This document shows, one piece after another, positions 44,341 through 53,522 of a stretch of 64,000 nt of DNA (within the stretch, counting starts at the first letter, position 1; every line of letters begins with the position of its first letter). Position numbers and translations under genes: made by a program. This DNA is from JANSWY01 sp965267245 (GTDB taxonomy: Bacteria > Bacteroidota > Bacteroidia > Cytophagales > Cyclobacteriaceae): contig OZ253939.1 of assembly GCA_965267245.1 (NCBI GenBank), forward strand, positions 3,038,001-3,102,000, read 5' to 3'. The notes beneath the pieces are model-generated. The model saw only the letters and a list, made by a program, of their open reading frames with translations. It had not been told where the DNA came from and did not search any database.

Positions 44341-47300
44341 ATGATCAATAATATCATTGCTTTTTCCGTAAGGAACAAGCTCCTCATTGGCCTGCTTACT
44401 TTATTTATCGCAGGCTGGGGAATCTATTCATTAACACAAATTTCTATTGATGCTGTGCCTGATATCACCAACAATCAAGTGCAGGTCATCACTACCTCAC
44501 AAAATCTGGCAGCCCAGGAGGTTGAGCAATTCATCACCTACCCGGTAGAGCTGGCGATGGCCAACCTTCCAGGTGTGGTTGAGATCCGTTCCATTTCGAG
44601 ATTTGGCCTGTCAGTGGTCACTGTTGTCTTTGAGGAAGATATGGGTACCTATCTACCTAGACAGCTGGTCAGCGAGAAGCTAAAAGAAGCCCAGGAAAAT
44701 ATTGGTGATGGTCTTGGTACCCCACAAATGGGGCCGATTTCTACAGGGCTTGGTGAAATTTATCAATACACCGTAGAGGGCAAACCGGGATATGAAGATG
44801 AGTATGATGCCATAGAGTTGAGAACCATTCAAGATTGGATTGTCAAACGGCAGCTTAGCATGATTCCCGGAGTGGTGGAGATTAGCAGCTGGGGTGGTTA
44901 CCTGAAACAATATGAAGTAGCCATTGACCCCAACAAACTGAATGGTTTTGACCTCACACTTCCTGAAGTATTTATGGCTTTGCAAGCCAACAATGAAAAC
45001 ACCGGAGGAAGCTACATCGAAAAAGGTCCAAACCTATACTACATACGGGGTAAAGGGCTGGCAGAAGATTTCAATGATATTGGCAATATTGTTATCACTA
45101 AAAGAGAAGGCATTCCTATTGCCATCAAGGATGTCGGAAAAGTAGGCATTGGTACAGCTCCTAGGTATGGAGCGGCTACAGTCGATGGTAAAGGGGAAAC
45201 AGTCATTGGTGTGGTGATGATGCTGAAAGGCGCTAACTCGGCACAGGTGATCCGGAATGTCAAAGATCGGGTAACCCAAATTCAAAAATCATTACCCGAA
45301 GGTGTGGAAATCAAGCCATTTCTTGATCGTACCCGACTGGTAAACAAAACCACATCTACAGTTTCGGAAAATCTGATTCTGGGCGGTCTCATTGTGATTT
45401 TTGCGCTGGTGTTTTTACTGGGAACATTTCGCTCCGGCCTCATTGTGGCTTCCGTTATCCCCCTCTCTTTTCTGTTTGCTTTAGGCATGATGAACACCTT
45501 TGGAGTATCGGCCAACCTCATGAGCTTGGGAGCCATTGATTTCGGCATTATCGTAGATGGAGCAGTCATCATTGTAGAGTTTATGGTGGTGTTGATGCTT
45601 AAGAAATTTGGCGATTTGAGAAATCTGGAACCTGCCGAACAAAAAGAGCAGATCAATCAGGTCGCCATCAAAGCATCTTCTCAAATGATGAATGCTGCCA
45701 TTTTCGGTCAAATCATCATTCTTATTGTATTCATTCCCATCCTTACGCTGACAGGCATTGAAGGCAAAATGTTCCAACCTATGGCACTGACATTTGGCTT
45801 TGCCATACTGGGCGCAATGATCCTCTGCCTTACCTATGTACCGATGATCACCTCGGCCTTTTTGTTTTCCAAAAAGCTGGACAGAAAGACCTGGGGAGAT
45901 CGATTCATGGGCTGGTTAGAAAAACGATATGCCCCAATTATCCAATGGGCTCTAAAAGCAAAAGCCTTGGTGATTTCCATTGCGCTGGCATTTATTGTTA
46001 TTGCATTATTCATCTTCTCAAATCTGGGGGGAGAGTTTATTCCACAGCTTGACGAAGGGGATTTTGCCCTTGAAACTCGTATGGCTCCTGGTACATCACT
46101 ACAGGAAATGACGAAAAACATGAATAAGTTGGAAGCCATATTGCTTGACCAGTTTCCGGAGGTGAAGACGGTCATCACCAAGATTGGTGCAGGTGAAATT
46201 CCCACTGATCCTATGCCTATTGAAGGAGCGGACATTATGGTCGCATTAAAGGATAAAAGTGAATGGACCACAACCGACTCCAAAGAGGAACTAGCGAACC
46301 AAATGGAGGAGGCACTATCCGTGCTTCCTGGTGTGGATGTGGAGTTTTCTCAACCTATCGAGATGCGATTTAACGAGCTAATGACCGGAATCAAACAAGA
46401 TATTGCCGTTAAAATATATGGAGAGGATTTGGAGGTATTACAATCCAAAGGAAATGAAGCTGCTTCTATCATTCGCAATGTAAATGGTGCTGCAGATGTA
46501 CGTGTTGAACAAGTGGTAGGTCTTCCACAGATTGTCATTGATTACGATCGTAAGCGAATTGCAGAATATGGTTTGTCCATTGCAACTCTCAATCAGATTG
46601 TCAGTTCTGCATTCTCAGGAGGTATTGCGGGTAAAATATTTGAAGGAGAAAGAAGATTCGACCTGGTAGTGCGGTTAGCCAAAAATTCCAGACAGGACAT
46701 TGCTGCGGTTCAAAACCTTTACGTCCCATTAGAAAATGGCAGCAGGATTCCTTTATCGGAAGTTGCTAAAATTTCCATTGAGGATGCACCGGCTCAGATT
46801 TCACGAGACAATACTTATCGGAGGATTGTCATTGGAGTGAACGTTCGCAACCGGGACACTCAATCATTTGTAGAAGAGATTCAAAACAAACTAACAAATC
46901 TGGATCTCCCTCCGGGTTATTCCATTACCTACGGTGGTGAGTTTGAAAACCTGCAAAGGGCACAACAACGATTATCCATCGTAGTACCATTGGTCTTGGC
47001 ATTGATATTTATTATTCTTTTTATCAGCCTTCGATCCTTCAAACAAACATTGCTGATCTATACCGCTATTCCATTTGCTGCTGTGGGAGGAGTTTTTGCC
47101 CTTTGGTTAAGGGGAATGCCCTTTAGTATTTCCGCAGGAGTTGGTTTTATAGCCCTGTTTGGAGTGGCAGTACTCAATGGATTGGTGCTAATCAGTAGTC
47201 TAAATGATCTCAAATCAGAAGGAATGTTGGATGTATCCGAAAGGATCAAAGAAGCTACCAAATCACGATTGAGGCCTATTTTCCTAACAGCCATTACAGA

Positions 47301-48708
47301 TATTGTTGGCTTCCTTCCAATGGCACTATCAGGTTCGGCAGGAGCAGAAGTCCAGCGTCCTTTGGCAACCGTGGTAATTGGTGGGATCATTACTGCATCA
47401 TTGCTCACTTTAGTAGTTCTACCGGTGATCTACTCATGGATGGAAAATGGCGGGCGCTTTAGCAAAAAGACAATTACAGCAAGCATAGTTCTCTTTTTAG
47501 CGATCCCTAACGTCAATGCGCAGGAATCAATCACACCTTTAACTGTTGATCAGGCAGTTGAATTGGCTTTGAAAAACAATGGCTTGATCAAAGCAGATCA
47601 GTATCATGTGGAAAGCAGGAAATCACTGGAAGGCACTGCCTTTAGTCCTGGAAAGACCACTCTGGAAACGCAGTATGGTCAGTACAATAGCTTTGATAAT
47701 GACATTGCTTTTGGATTGAGTCAAGGTTTTGCATTTCCTACGGTTTATGCTAAGCGTTCAAATCTGTTGGAAGCGGAAACAAAAGGAGCTGAACTACAGA
47801 AGCAAATAACGGCCAATGAGTTGAGCGCTCAAGTGAAATCCCTTTGGTACGATCTGGCAAGTTTGGAAGATCAAAAGCAACTTCTGCAATTCCAAGACTC
47901 CATCTACACGAAATTTCTGGAAGCAGCACAGTTGCGGTTTGAAGTGGGTGAAACCAATCAATTGGAAATGGTAACGGTTCAAACGCAGCTTATGGAGGTC
48001 AGAAACCTCATGAATCAAAATGAGGCAGATCAAAGGGGCAATAAGAAACGGCTTGCAGCGCTTCTAAATGTCTCGTCAGCTTTTGACATTAGTCGTGAGG
48101 AACTTGAAAAAAGGGATATAGCTGCTACTCTTTTGCTGGAAGATTCATTGACCAGTAATCCGTTGCTCAACTACATCAAGCAGCAGGTCGAGATCGCAGA
48201 AAATCAGCAATCATTAAGCAAAGCCAAAATGCTACCTGACATCACATTGGGTTATCAAAATCAGTCCTTACAAGGCTTTTACGACCGAAATGGAGCAACG
48301 GAGTTTGTGGGGCGAGACACTCGTTTCCAAAGTGTTTCGATAGGCATAGCCATCCCTTTGTGGTTCAAAGAACACACCCGTCAAATCAAAGCTGCCAGGT
48401 TGGAACAGCAAGCTGCCCAAGCAACTTTCGATCAGGAGTGGAAGAACTTTCAAGGACGACTTTCCTCACTCATAGAAGCGAATTTGAAGTATAAAAACAC
48501 ACTAGAATATTATGAGGATAATCTGCTTAATCAGGCAGACATCATCCTTGCCAACGTTCGGCTTGGCTTCAGTCAGGGAGAAATTGGCTATGTAGAGTTC
48601 GTGCAGGGTGTCAGCCAGGCATTGAAAATCCAATCAGATTATATCCGACAAATAAGACAATACAATCAATCGGTTATCGAACTGGAAATGATCACAAGTC
48701 AGCAATAA
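44341..48708 (+). CDS. czcA: CzcA/CusA RND permease fused to a TolC outer-membrane domain
   Basis: The 1455-residue protein has a full HME-RND permease (residues 1 to about 1035; VDAVPDITNNQVQV, GAIDFGIIVDGAVIIVEF, GVGFIALFGVAVLNGLVL). A short signal-like segment follows (SKKTITASIVLFLAIPNVNA, with cut site near Gln1061), then a TolC domain of about 390 residues. RND-TolC fusions are known in Bacteroidota. The inner signal suggests that the duct is cut off and exported separately, which is inference. The TM4 motif without the CusA Met pattern and the CDF neighbours favour Zn/Co/Cd rather than copper. The adaptor gene follows 20 bp later. Confidence 0.92.
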   Translation: MINNIIAFSVRNKLLIGLLTLFIAGWGIYSLTQISIDAVPDITNNQVQVITTSQNLAAQEVEQFITYPVELAMANLPGVVEIRSISRFGLSVVTVVFEEDMGTYLPRQLVSEKLKEAQENIGDGLGTPQMGPISTGLGEIYQYTVEGKPGYEDEYDAIELRTIQDWIVKRQLSMIPGVVEISSWGGYLKQYEVAIDPNKLNGFDLTLPEVFMALQANNENTGGSYIEKGPNLYYIRGKGLAEDFNDIGNIVITKREGIPIAIKDVGKVGIGTAPRYGAATVDGKGETVIGVVMMLKGANSAQVIRNVKDRVTQIQKSLPEGVEIKPFLDRTRLVNKTTSTVSENLILGGLIVIFALVFLLGTFRSGLIVASVIPLSFLFALGMMNTFGVSANLMSLGAIDFGIIVDGAVIIVEFMVVLMLKKFGDLRNLEPAEQKEQINQVAIKASSQMMNAAIFGQIIILIVFIPILTLTGIEGKMFQPMALTFGFAILGAMILCLTYVPMITSAFLFSKKLDRKTWGDRFMGWLEKRYAPIIQWALKAKALVISIALAFIVIALFIFSNLGGEFIPQLDEGDFALETRMAPGTSLQEMTKNMNKLEAILLDQFPEVKTVITKIGAGEIPTDPMPIEGADIMVALKDKSEWTTTDSKEELANQMEEALSVLPGVDVEFSQPIEMRFNELMTGIKQDIAVKIYGEDLEVLQSKGNEAASIIRNVNGAADVRVEQVVGLPQIVIDYDRKRIAEYGLSIATLNQIVSSAFSGGIAGKIFEGERRFDLVVRLAKNSRQDIAAVQNLYVPLENGSRIPLSEVAKISIEDAPAQISRDNTYRRIVIGVNVRNRDTQSFVEEIQNKLTNLDLPPGYSITYGGEFENLQRAQQRLSIVVPLVLALIFIILFISLRSFKQTLLIYTAIPFAAVGGVFALWLRGMPFSISAGVGFIALFGVAVLNGLVLISSLNDLKSEGMLDVSERIKEATKSRLRPIFLTAITDIVGFLPMALSGSAGAEVQRPLATVVIGGIITASLLTLVVLPVIYSWMENGGRFSKKTITASIVLFLAIPNVNAQESITPLTVDQAVELALKNNGLIKADQYHVESRKSLEGTAFSPGKTTLETQYGQYNSFDNDIAFGLSQGFAFPTVYAKRSNLLEAETKGAELQKQITANELSAQVKSLWYDLASLEDQKQLLQFQDSIYTKFLEAAQLRFEVGETNQLEMVTVQTQLMEVRNLMNQNEADQRGNKKRLAALLNVSSAFDISREELEKRDIAATLLLEDSLTSNPLLNYIKQQVEIAENQQSLSKAKMLPDITLGYQNQSLQGFYDRNGATEFVGRDTRFQSVSIGIAIPLWFKEHTRQIKAARLEQQAAQATFDQEWKNFQGRLSSLIEANLKYKNTLEYYEDNLLNQADIILANVRLGFSQGEIGYVEFVQGVSQALKIQSDYIRQIRQYNQSVIELEMITSQQ

Positions 48709-48728
48709 AATCAAAACATTGAAAAGAA

Positions 48729-49898
48729 ATGAAAACATATATAAATCATACAGTACTGATAATGGCCATGCTTATTATGGCCAGATGTAGCAGCAAACAA
48801 GCCACTGAAGAGCGGAACACAGTAGAACATTCTAACGAAGAGTTTATAGAACTTACCTCCGAGCAGGTTAACCAGGCAGGAATCAAGACAGGAACCTTTA
48901 CCTATCGTTCCTTGGGAGACAATTTGAAAGCAAATGGCACCATTGAGCTTCCCCCAAATAATTTGGCATCCATCAATGTTCCTATGGAAGGGTTTGTAGA
49001 AGATATCCGGTTTTTAGAGGGTGCCGAAGTGAAAAAAGGACAAACGCTGGTAGTACTCAAACACCCTTCCTACATTCAACTGCAACAAGATTATTTGCAG
49101 ACAGCAAGTCGATTAGCTTTCCTTGAAAAGGAATTGGCCCGTCAAAAAACACTTTCGGATGCAAAAGTCAGTGCTGAGAAGACCTTTCAGAAAACGGAAT
49201 CTGAATACAGTGCAACTAAAGCAGAAGTGAATGCATTGAAGGAAAAGCTTCGTTTCTTAGGCATATCGCCTGATAAAGTATCGGAGGGCTCAATACAATC
49301 TAAGGTGTATTTGCCTGCACCATTTGCTGGAACTGTCACTAAACTAAATGCGCATAAAGGGCAACTGGTAAGCCCACAGGATGTTATCATGGAAGTCATT
49401 GACCGGGAGCACATGCATGTGGAACTTCAGGTATTTCAGCGTGATATTCCGAAAGTAAAAGAAGGTCAGAAGATTCTGTTTACTGTACCTGCCTTTGAAA
49501 ATGACGATGAATATGAAGGTGAAGTTTCTCTAGTTGGAAAAAACCTGGATTTAAATACTAAAACCATTCGAGTCCATGGACATTTTCATGAGCAGGACAT
49601 CCTGATTCCCGGTTTGTATGTAGAAGCTCAAATCGTAACAGAACCAAAGAGACGAAGGGTATTGCCAGAAGATGCCGTGATCAGGGATCAAGGTAAGTAT
49701 TACTACTTGATCCAATCAGGTAAAGAAGGCAAACACCTATTATTCGAAAAAGTGGAAATCCAGACGGGCATCACAGATTTAGGTTTTACAGAAGTTGTTG
49801 GTATCGCTGATAAGGCAGACACCACAAATATTGTGACCGAAGGGGCATTTTACCTAAAATCCGAAATGAACAAAGAAGAAGGAGGGCATGGACACTAA
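48729..49898 (+). CDS. czcB: RND efflux periplasmic adaptor (CzcB-like)
   Basis: The 389-residue protein has a lipoprotein signal (LIMARCSSKQ), a barrel-sandwich hybrid domain, an alpha-helical hairpin (residues about 118-165, TASRLAFLEKELARQKTLS) and beta-barrel domains, and ends in GGHGH. It joins the RND part and the TolC part of the pump. Unlike the CusB-like adaptor at 33150 it has no N-terminal metal domain. It overlaps the next gene by 11 bases. Confidence 0.92.
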   Translation: MKTYINHTVLIMAMLIMARCSSKQATEERNTVEHSNEEFIELTSEQVNQAGIKTGTFTYRSLGDNLKANGTIELPPNNLASINVPMEGFVEDIRFLEGAEVKKGQTLVVLKHPSYIQLQQDYLQTASRLAFLEKELARQKTLSDAKVSAEKTFQKTESEYSATKAEVNALKEKLRFLGISPDKVSEGSIQSKVYLPAPFAGTVTKLNAHKGQLVSPQDVIMEVIDREHMHVELQVFQRDIPKVKEGQKILFTVPAFENDDEYEGEVSLVGKNLDLNTKTIRVHGHFHEQDILIPGLYVEAQIVTEPKRRRVLPEDAVIRDQGKYYYLIQSGKEGKHLLFEKVEIQTGITDLGFTEVVGIADKADTTNIVTEGAFYLKSEMNKEEGGHGH

Positions 49899-50520
49899 AC
49901 TTCTTAATAAAGCATACATTCTCAGCCTTATCACCATCTTCTACAATCTTGTAGAAGGTGGTGTAGCTACCTTCTATGGAGCACAAGATGAAACCTTGGC
50001 ACTCTTTGGCTTTGGCCTGGACAGTTTTGTGGAAGTGCTTTCCGGAATAGGCATTGCCCACATGATATGGAGAATGAAAAAGAATGATATTTCCAAACGA
50101 GATTCATTTGAAAAAACCGCTCTTAAAATTACCGGAACGGCTTTCTATTTATTGACTGCCGGCTTGATTCTGGGTGCAGGAAAAAACATCTATTTAGGGA
50201 CAAAACCAGACACGACCATAATCGGCTTAGCAATCTCTGTTCTATCCATCTTGACCATGTATTTTCTGTATAAAGCAAAGTTGGATGTAGGTCAAAAACT
50301 GAATTCAGCACCAATCATTTCTGATGCCAATTGTACCAAGACATGTTTTTATCTATCCTTCATTCTTCTTGGTTCAAGTCTGTTCTATGAGTTATTTAAA
50401 ATTCCATACATAGACGCAATTGGAAGTCTAGGAATAGCGTGGTATGCCTTCAAAGAAGGAAAAGAAGCTTTCGAGAAGGCTAATAGTGGTAGCCTAAATT
50501 GTAATGATAACTGTTGTTGA
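49888..50520 (+). CDS. CDF-like cation transporter, short form
   Basis: The 210-residue protein has six hydrophobic helices with GFGLDSFVEVLSGIGIAHMI in helix 2 (the Asp/Glu metal site of cation diffusion facilitators) and ISDANCTKTC with YIDAIGSLGIAWYA later (helix 5). It lacks the usual C-terminal cytoplasmic domain and ends in a Cys-rich tail, NCNDNCC. It is probably a Zn/Cd or other divalent-cation transporter. It overlaps the adaptor gene, so it belongs to the czc-like operon. Confidence 0.82.
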   Translation: MDTKLLNKAYILSLITIFYNLVEGGVATFYGAQDETLALFGFGLDSFVEVLSGIGIAHMIWRMKKNDISKRDSFEKTALKITGTAFYLLTAGLILGAGKNIYLGTKPDTTIIGLAISVLSILTMYFLYKAKLDVGQKLNSAPIISDANCTKTCFYLSFILLGSSLFYELFKIPYIDAIGSLGIAWYAFKEGKEAFEKANSGSLNCNDNCC

Positions 50521-50540
50521 ATCACTTTAAAGAATTTATT

Positions 50541-50648
50541 ATGAACCTCAATACCACAATGCCCAAATCTTTAAAGCCTTACTTCGATCAAGAATTGAAG
50601 GAATATAAAAGGCATTTGCACGCAGAAAACCTTCAAGCTGCATGGAGT
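50541..50648 (+). pseudogene. DUF3703 gene, 5' part (36 codons), split by IS21-family element
   Basis: The frame MNLNTTMPKSLKPYFDQELK, then ...ENLQAAWS, reads like the N-terminus of DUF3703 proteins and then runs into IS sequence and stops at 50702. When 50649-53240 (element plus one copy of the 5-bp repeat) is removed, it continues in frame with HLERAHIIGQ of the 3' part to give a 129-residue protein. The family is of unknown function but often stands next to CDF transporter genes. Confidence 0.88.
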
Positions 50649-50728
50649 TGGCTATTTCAGTCGGACTATGCCAGGCATTTCGGAGTAACTATGCCACTTT
50701 GAGAGTTTCGCAATTGTAGTAAAAAATA

Positions 50729-51457
50729 TTATTTCAACATGCCTTTTCTCAATGATTCTCCGGTGAGGTTGATCCTGTGAGAAGAGTTGACTACCCGATC
50801 CAAGATGGCATCTGCCATTGTACTCTCCCCAATGATGTCGTACCATGCCGATACGGGGATTTGAGAAGATATAATAGTGGATGCTTGTGCATGCCTGTCA
50901 TCAATGATATCCAACAATATTTCTCTGGATAGGTTGTCCATGGCTTGCAGTCCAAAATCATCAAGCAGCAGTAATTTAGCAGAGGATATTTTCTTGAGTT
51001 CTTTGATATAGGTTCCATCTACCTTGGCCAGTTTCATTTTGTTGAACAGTCTGGATGTTACCTGATAATGGGCGGTATAACCTCGCCTACAGGCCAATGC
51101 GCCAATGGCTTGACTCAGGTAGCTTTTACCTACTCCTGATGCTCCTGTAATGATCAGATTTTCCTTTTGGTCTATAAACTGTAGGGTGATCAAGCGGTTG
51201 AACAGGTTCTTGTCCAGATTTCTACCCTCCGAAAAAAGAATGTCTTCCACACTGGCCTGCTGTTTAAATCCTGCCTTTTGTGTCAGGCGTTTGATTTTTT
51301 TGTTTTCCCTGTCTTCCCACTCACAGTCAGTAAGTAAGGCCAGGTATTCATCGATGGTGTACTTGCTGTGTAGGTTGTTGGATAGGTTTTGGCGGTGCAG
51401 TTCCGCCATAGCATGTAGCCTCATGCTGACTAGCTTTTCAATGGTTTGATTATTCAT
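50729..51457 (-). CDS. istB: IS21-family helper ATPase IstB
   Basis: The 242-residue AAA+ protein has Walker A GASGVGKS, Walker B LLLLDDFGLQ and the end region NLTGESLRKG typical of IstB. It forms a DNA-bound oligomer that selects the target and stimulates IstA. It is read 11 bases after istA. Confidence 0.95.
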   Translation of the reverse strand: MNNQTIEKLVSMRLHAMAELHRQNLSNNLHSKYTIDEYLALLTDCEWEDRENKKIKRLTQKAGFKQQASVEDILFSEGRNLDKNLFNRLITLQFIDQKENLIITGASGVGKSYLSQAIGALACRRGYTAHYQVTSRLFNKMKLAKVDGTYIKELKKISSAKLLLLDDFGLQAMDNLSREILLDIIDDRHAQASTIISSQIPVSAWYDIIGESTMADAILDRVVNSSHRINLTGESLRKGMLK

Positions 51458-51468
51458 ATTTGTATGGT

Positions 51469-53040
51469 TTATTGATAATTATTGGCTCCTCTGATGTTTT
51501 TATGATCAGGGATATGAGAGGTGTTTTGTTGCTTTTCTTCAAGCTCATGATCGTCCATGTTGTTTTTAAGGATGTTTTTCAACATTTGATAGCTGTACGT
51601 GTCATGATATACGGCCCTTAAACAGGCCTTGTCTACTCGTTGTGCTTCGTAGGATTTGGCCAGTAGCAAGATGCCATTGGCACGTTTGTAATTGATCTCC
51701 GGATAATCTCCCTGTAGGAAAAGGCCAGTCATGAAGAGTTCGACGTTGATTCCTATCTTTCTGCCTTTCCTGATAAAATACTCAGGACTCCACTCATTGT
51801 AAGCCTGATGGGTGCTGCTGAGATGGTCTTTGTTGGTAATGTAGGCACCCTTTTTCGACACACGCTCATGAAAGGCAATGCGCTGCTGCTTGTAATAAAC
51901 CTCCACATATCGTGGGGTATATTGGATTTGGGTCTGACTACCGATATAGCGATAGGGTACGCTGTAATAGGTCTTATCAGCCGAAAAATAAACGTATCCC
52001 ATCTTCTGTACTTTGGCCTGAGCGTATTGCTTGATTTGATAAGTATCCGTTGGCAGTCCTTTGAGTAGCGGCCTTTCAATCGCCTGAAAGAGTTCTCTGC
52101 GTGAAGCCTCTCTTCTCTGGAATAGCACATCGTTGTACGACTTGAGGTGTTTTCGGATTTCTTCATTGAGGCTTTGCAATGAAAAGAACCGCATATTACG
52201 TATAGGGTAATAAATACGTTGATAGGTGAGCTTAACAGCGTTCTCGACCAATGCTTTGTCCTGCGGAGCATAACTACGGGTAGGATTAATGGCGCAACCG
52301 ACATGCAGGGCAAAGTCTTTGAAGGTTTTGTTGATCACCGCTTCGTACTTGCTCGACCGGGTCACGGCAGCCTTGAGATTGTCTGATACGATAGCTTGGG
52401 GAACACCTCCGAAGTAGGACAGGGCATTATTAAGGCAGACGATGAAGTCCTCTCTCTTTTGGCTGGAACAGGCTTCTACGTAAGTATATTGGCTAAATGG
52501 AAGTGTGGCCACAAAGACTTCTACTTCCGTAATTTCTCCGGTGGACGGATCCACTATCTCCAGTTTCTTACCTGCAAAATCCACATAGAGCTCCTTTGCA
52601 GGCTGGTGGTCCAACTTCATCGAGCCTTTTGGTTGCTTGTATTTACGCTGATAATGTGCTGTGAACTGCGTGTAGCCGTAGGGATTTTCGGTCTGTTCTG
52701 CATAAATCTGATAATGGTAGAGTAACGTGAAGCCCGGATGGTTACGGTGAACATGCATCGTCTCAAAGAAGGACATCAGCTCAGCAAACCGAGCATTGTT
52801 GATGGTCGTCTTAGAAGAAAACAACTCTTCAAGGTCGCTGTGACTGAGTTCTTTGAGTTCCTCTAAAGCCAGATCGCATGACTTAAATGAGCTGATGTAA
52901 TGATTGACAGTGTTTCTGTTGATGCTCAGAAGCTGACTGATCTGGCGGTTGCTATTACCATCCAGGTGCAAGTTGATGATTTGTTTCAAGTCCATTATAT
53001 CCAGTTTATTCGCCATCGTTTTTGATGGCGAGGTTAACAT
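51469..53040 (-). CDS. istA: IS21-family transposase IstA
   Basis: The 523-residue protein has an N-terminal helix-turn-helix (NRQISQLLSINRNTVNHYIS) and an RNase H-type DDE core: ELYVDFAGKKL (Asp), IVSDNLKAAV (Asp) and DKALVENAVKLTYQRI (Glu). A C-terminal beta domain follows. Start at 53040; in-frame ATGs at 53016 and 52995 are possible. It cuts and joins the element ends. Confidence 0.95.
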   Translation of the reverse strand: MLTSPSKTMANKLDIMDLKQIINLHLDGNSNRQISQLLSINRNTVNHYISSFKSCDLALEELKELSHSDLEELFSSKTTINNARFAELMSFFETMHVHRNHPGFTLLYHYQIYAEQTENPYGYTQFTAHYQRKYKQPKGSMKLDHQPAKELYVDFAGKKLEIVDPSTGEITEVEVFVATLPFSQYTYVEACSSQKREDFIVCLNNALSYFGGVPQAIVSDNLKAAVTRSSKYEAVINKTFKDFALHVGCAINPTRSYAPQDKALVENAVKLTYQRIYYPIRNMRFFSLQSLNEEIRKHLKSYNDVLFQRREASRRELFQAIERPLLKGLPTDTYQIKQYAQAKVQKMGYVYFSADKTYYSVPYRYIGSQTQIQYTPRYVEVYYKQQRIAFHERVSKKGAYITNKDHLSSTHQAYNEWSPEYFIRKGRKIGINVELFMTGLFLQGDYPEINYKRANGILLLAKSYEAQRVDKACLRAVYHDTYSYQMLKNILKNNMDDHELEEKQQNTSHIPDHKNIRGANNYQ

Positions 53041-53235
53041 TAATGAACTCTCAAAGTGGCATGGTTAGAACCGTGTCGCGTAGGCCGAGAACTATAGGCT
53101 GAAATCAATTCAAATGCCTAAACCAGTGTGGCCTAATTCGAAGTGAAATCAAAAAGGCCAAGTGGCATATTTTGAACTGAAACACCTGGCATAGATAAAT
53201 TGAAATGGGTGGCCTATTTCAAAGTGAAATATCCA
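53041..53235. repeat. Right-end region of the IS21 element with multiple short repeats
   Basis: No gene is present. The segment contains several copies of TTTCA/TGAAA, GGCCTA and TGGCAT-type words in both orientations, for example TATGCCAGGTGTTTCAG read on the minus strand. These match words at the left end (50649-50720) and are the IstA binding sites expected for an IS21 element. Confidence 0.6.
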
Positions 53236-53240
53236 GGAGT

Positions 53241-53522
53241 CATTTGGAGCGGGCGCACATCATAGGTCAGGCATATCCCTACCATCATAGTTACGTGCAT
53301 TGGAAGATGCTTCTCTTTGGTATTCGCATCAAAGACACTAAAGAAGTGATTGGCCAGGTCCCACGGCTTTTAATTGGTGGAGTCAAATCATTTGTGGGTA
53401 AGATACCTGTAGGCAATACAGGAGGCGCAAACATTCCGCCACTGAAGCCCCTACCAATTTCAGAGGAATTACTATCAATATTCAAAAAAGCAGGATTAGA
53501 AAGCTATGGAACACAACCATGA
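53241..53522 (+). pseudogene. DUF3703 gene, 3' part (93 codons), separated by the IS element
   Basis: HLERAHIIGQAYPYHHSYVH, then GIRIKDTKEVIGQVPRLLIG and VGKIPVGNTGGANIPPLKPL, is the conserved body of DUF3703. An ATG at 53205 in the IS end would give a hybrid of 105 residues (MGGLFQSEISR plus this part), which may still be made. The stop at 53522 overlaps the following CDF gene by 17 bases, so the original gene was coupled to it. Confidence 0.88.

Larger units (their letters stand above)
50649..53235 (-). mobile_element. IS21-family insertion sequence (2,587 bp)
   Basis: Ends read TGGCTATTTCA (left) and TGGATATTTCA (right, reversed), 10 of 11 bases equal. GGAGT directly flanks both sides (50644-50648 and 53236-53240). 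Inside are subterminal repeats: ATGCCACTTTGAGAGTT and TATGCCAGGNNTTTC recur near both ends. The istA and istB genes are on the minus strand. Multiple end repeats, 5-bp duplication and two genes are standard for IS21. Both genes are intact, so it may be active. Confidence 0.92.

Noticed and set aside
45834..46283. 149-codon minus-strand frame opposite the RND-TolC fusion
   Set aside because: It is a shadow of the strong plus-strand coding sequence and has no homology-like motifs or regulatory signals.
51753..52313. 186-codon minus-strand frame within istA
   Set aside because: It overlaps the DDE core of the transposase in another frame, and istA is complete without a frameshift.
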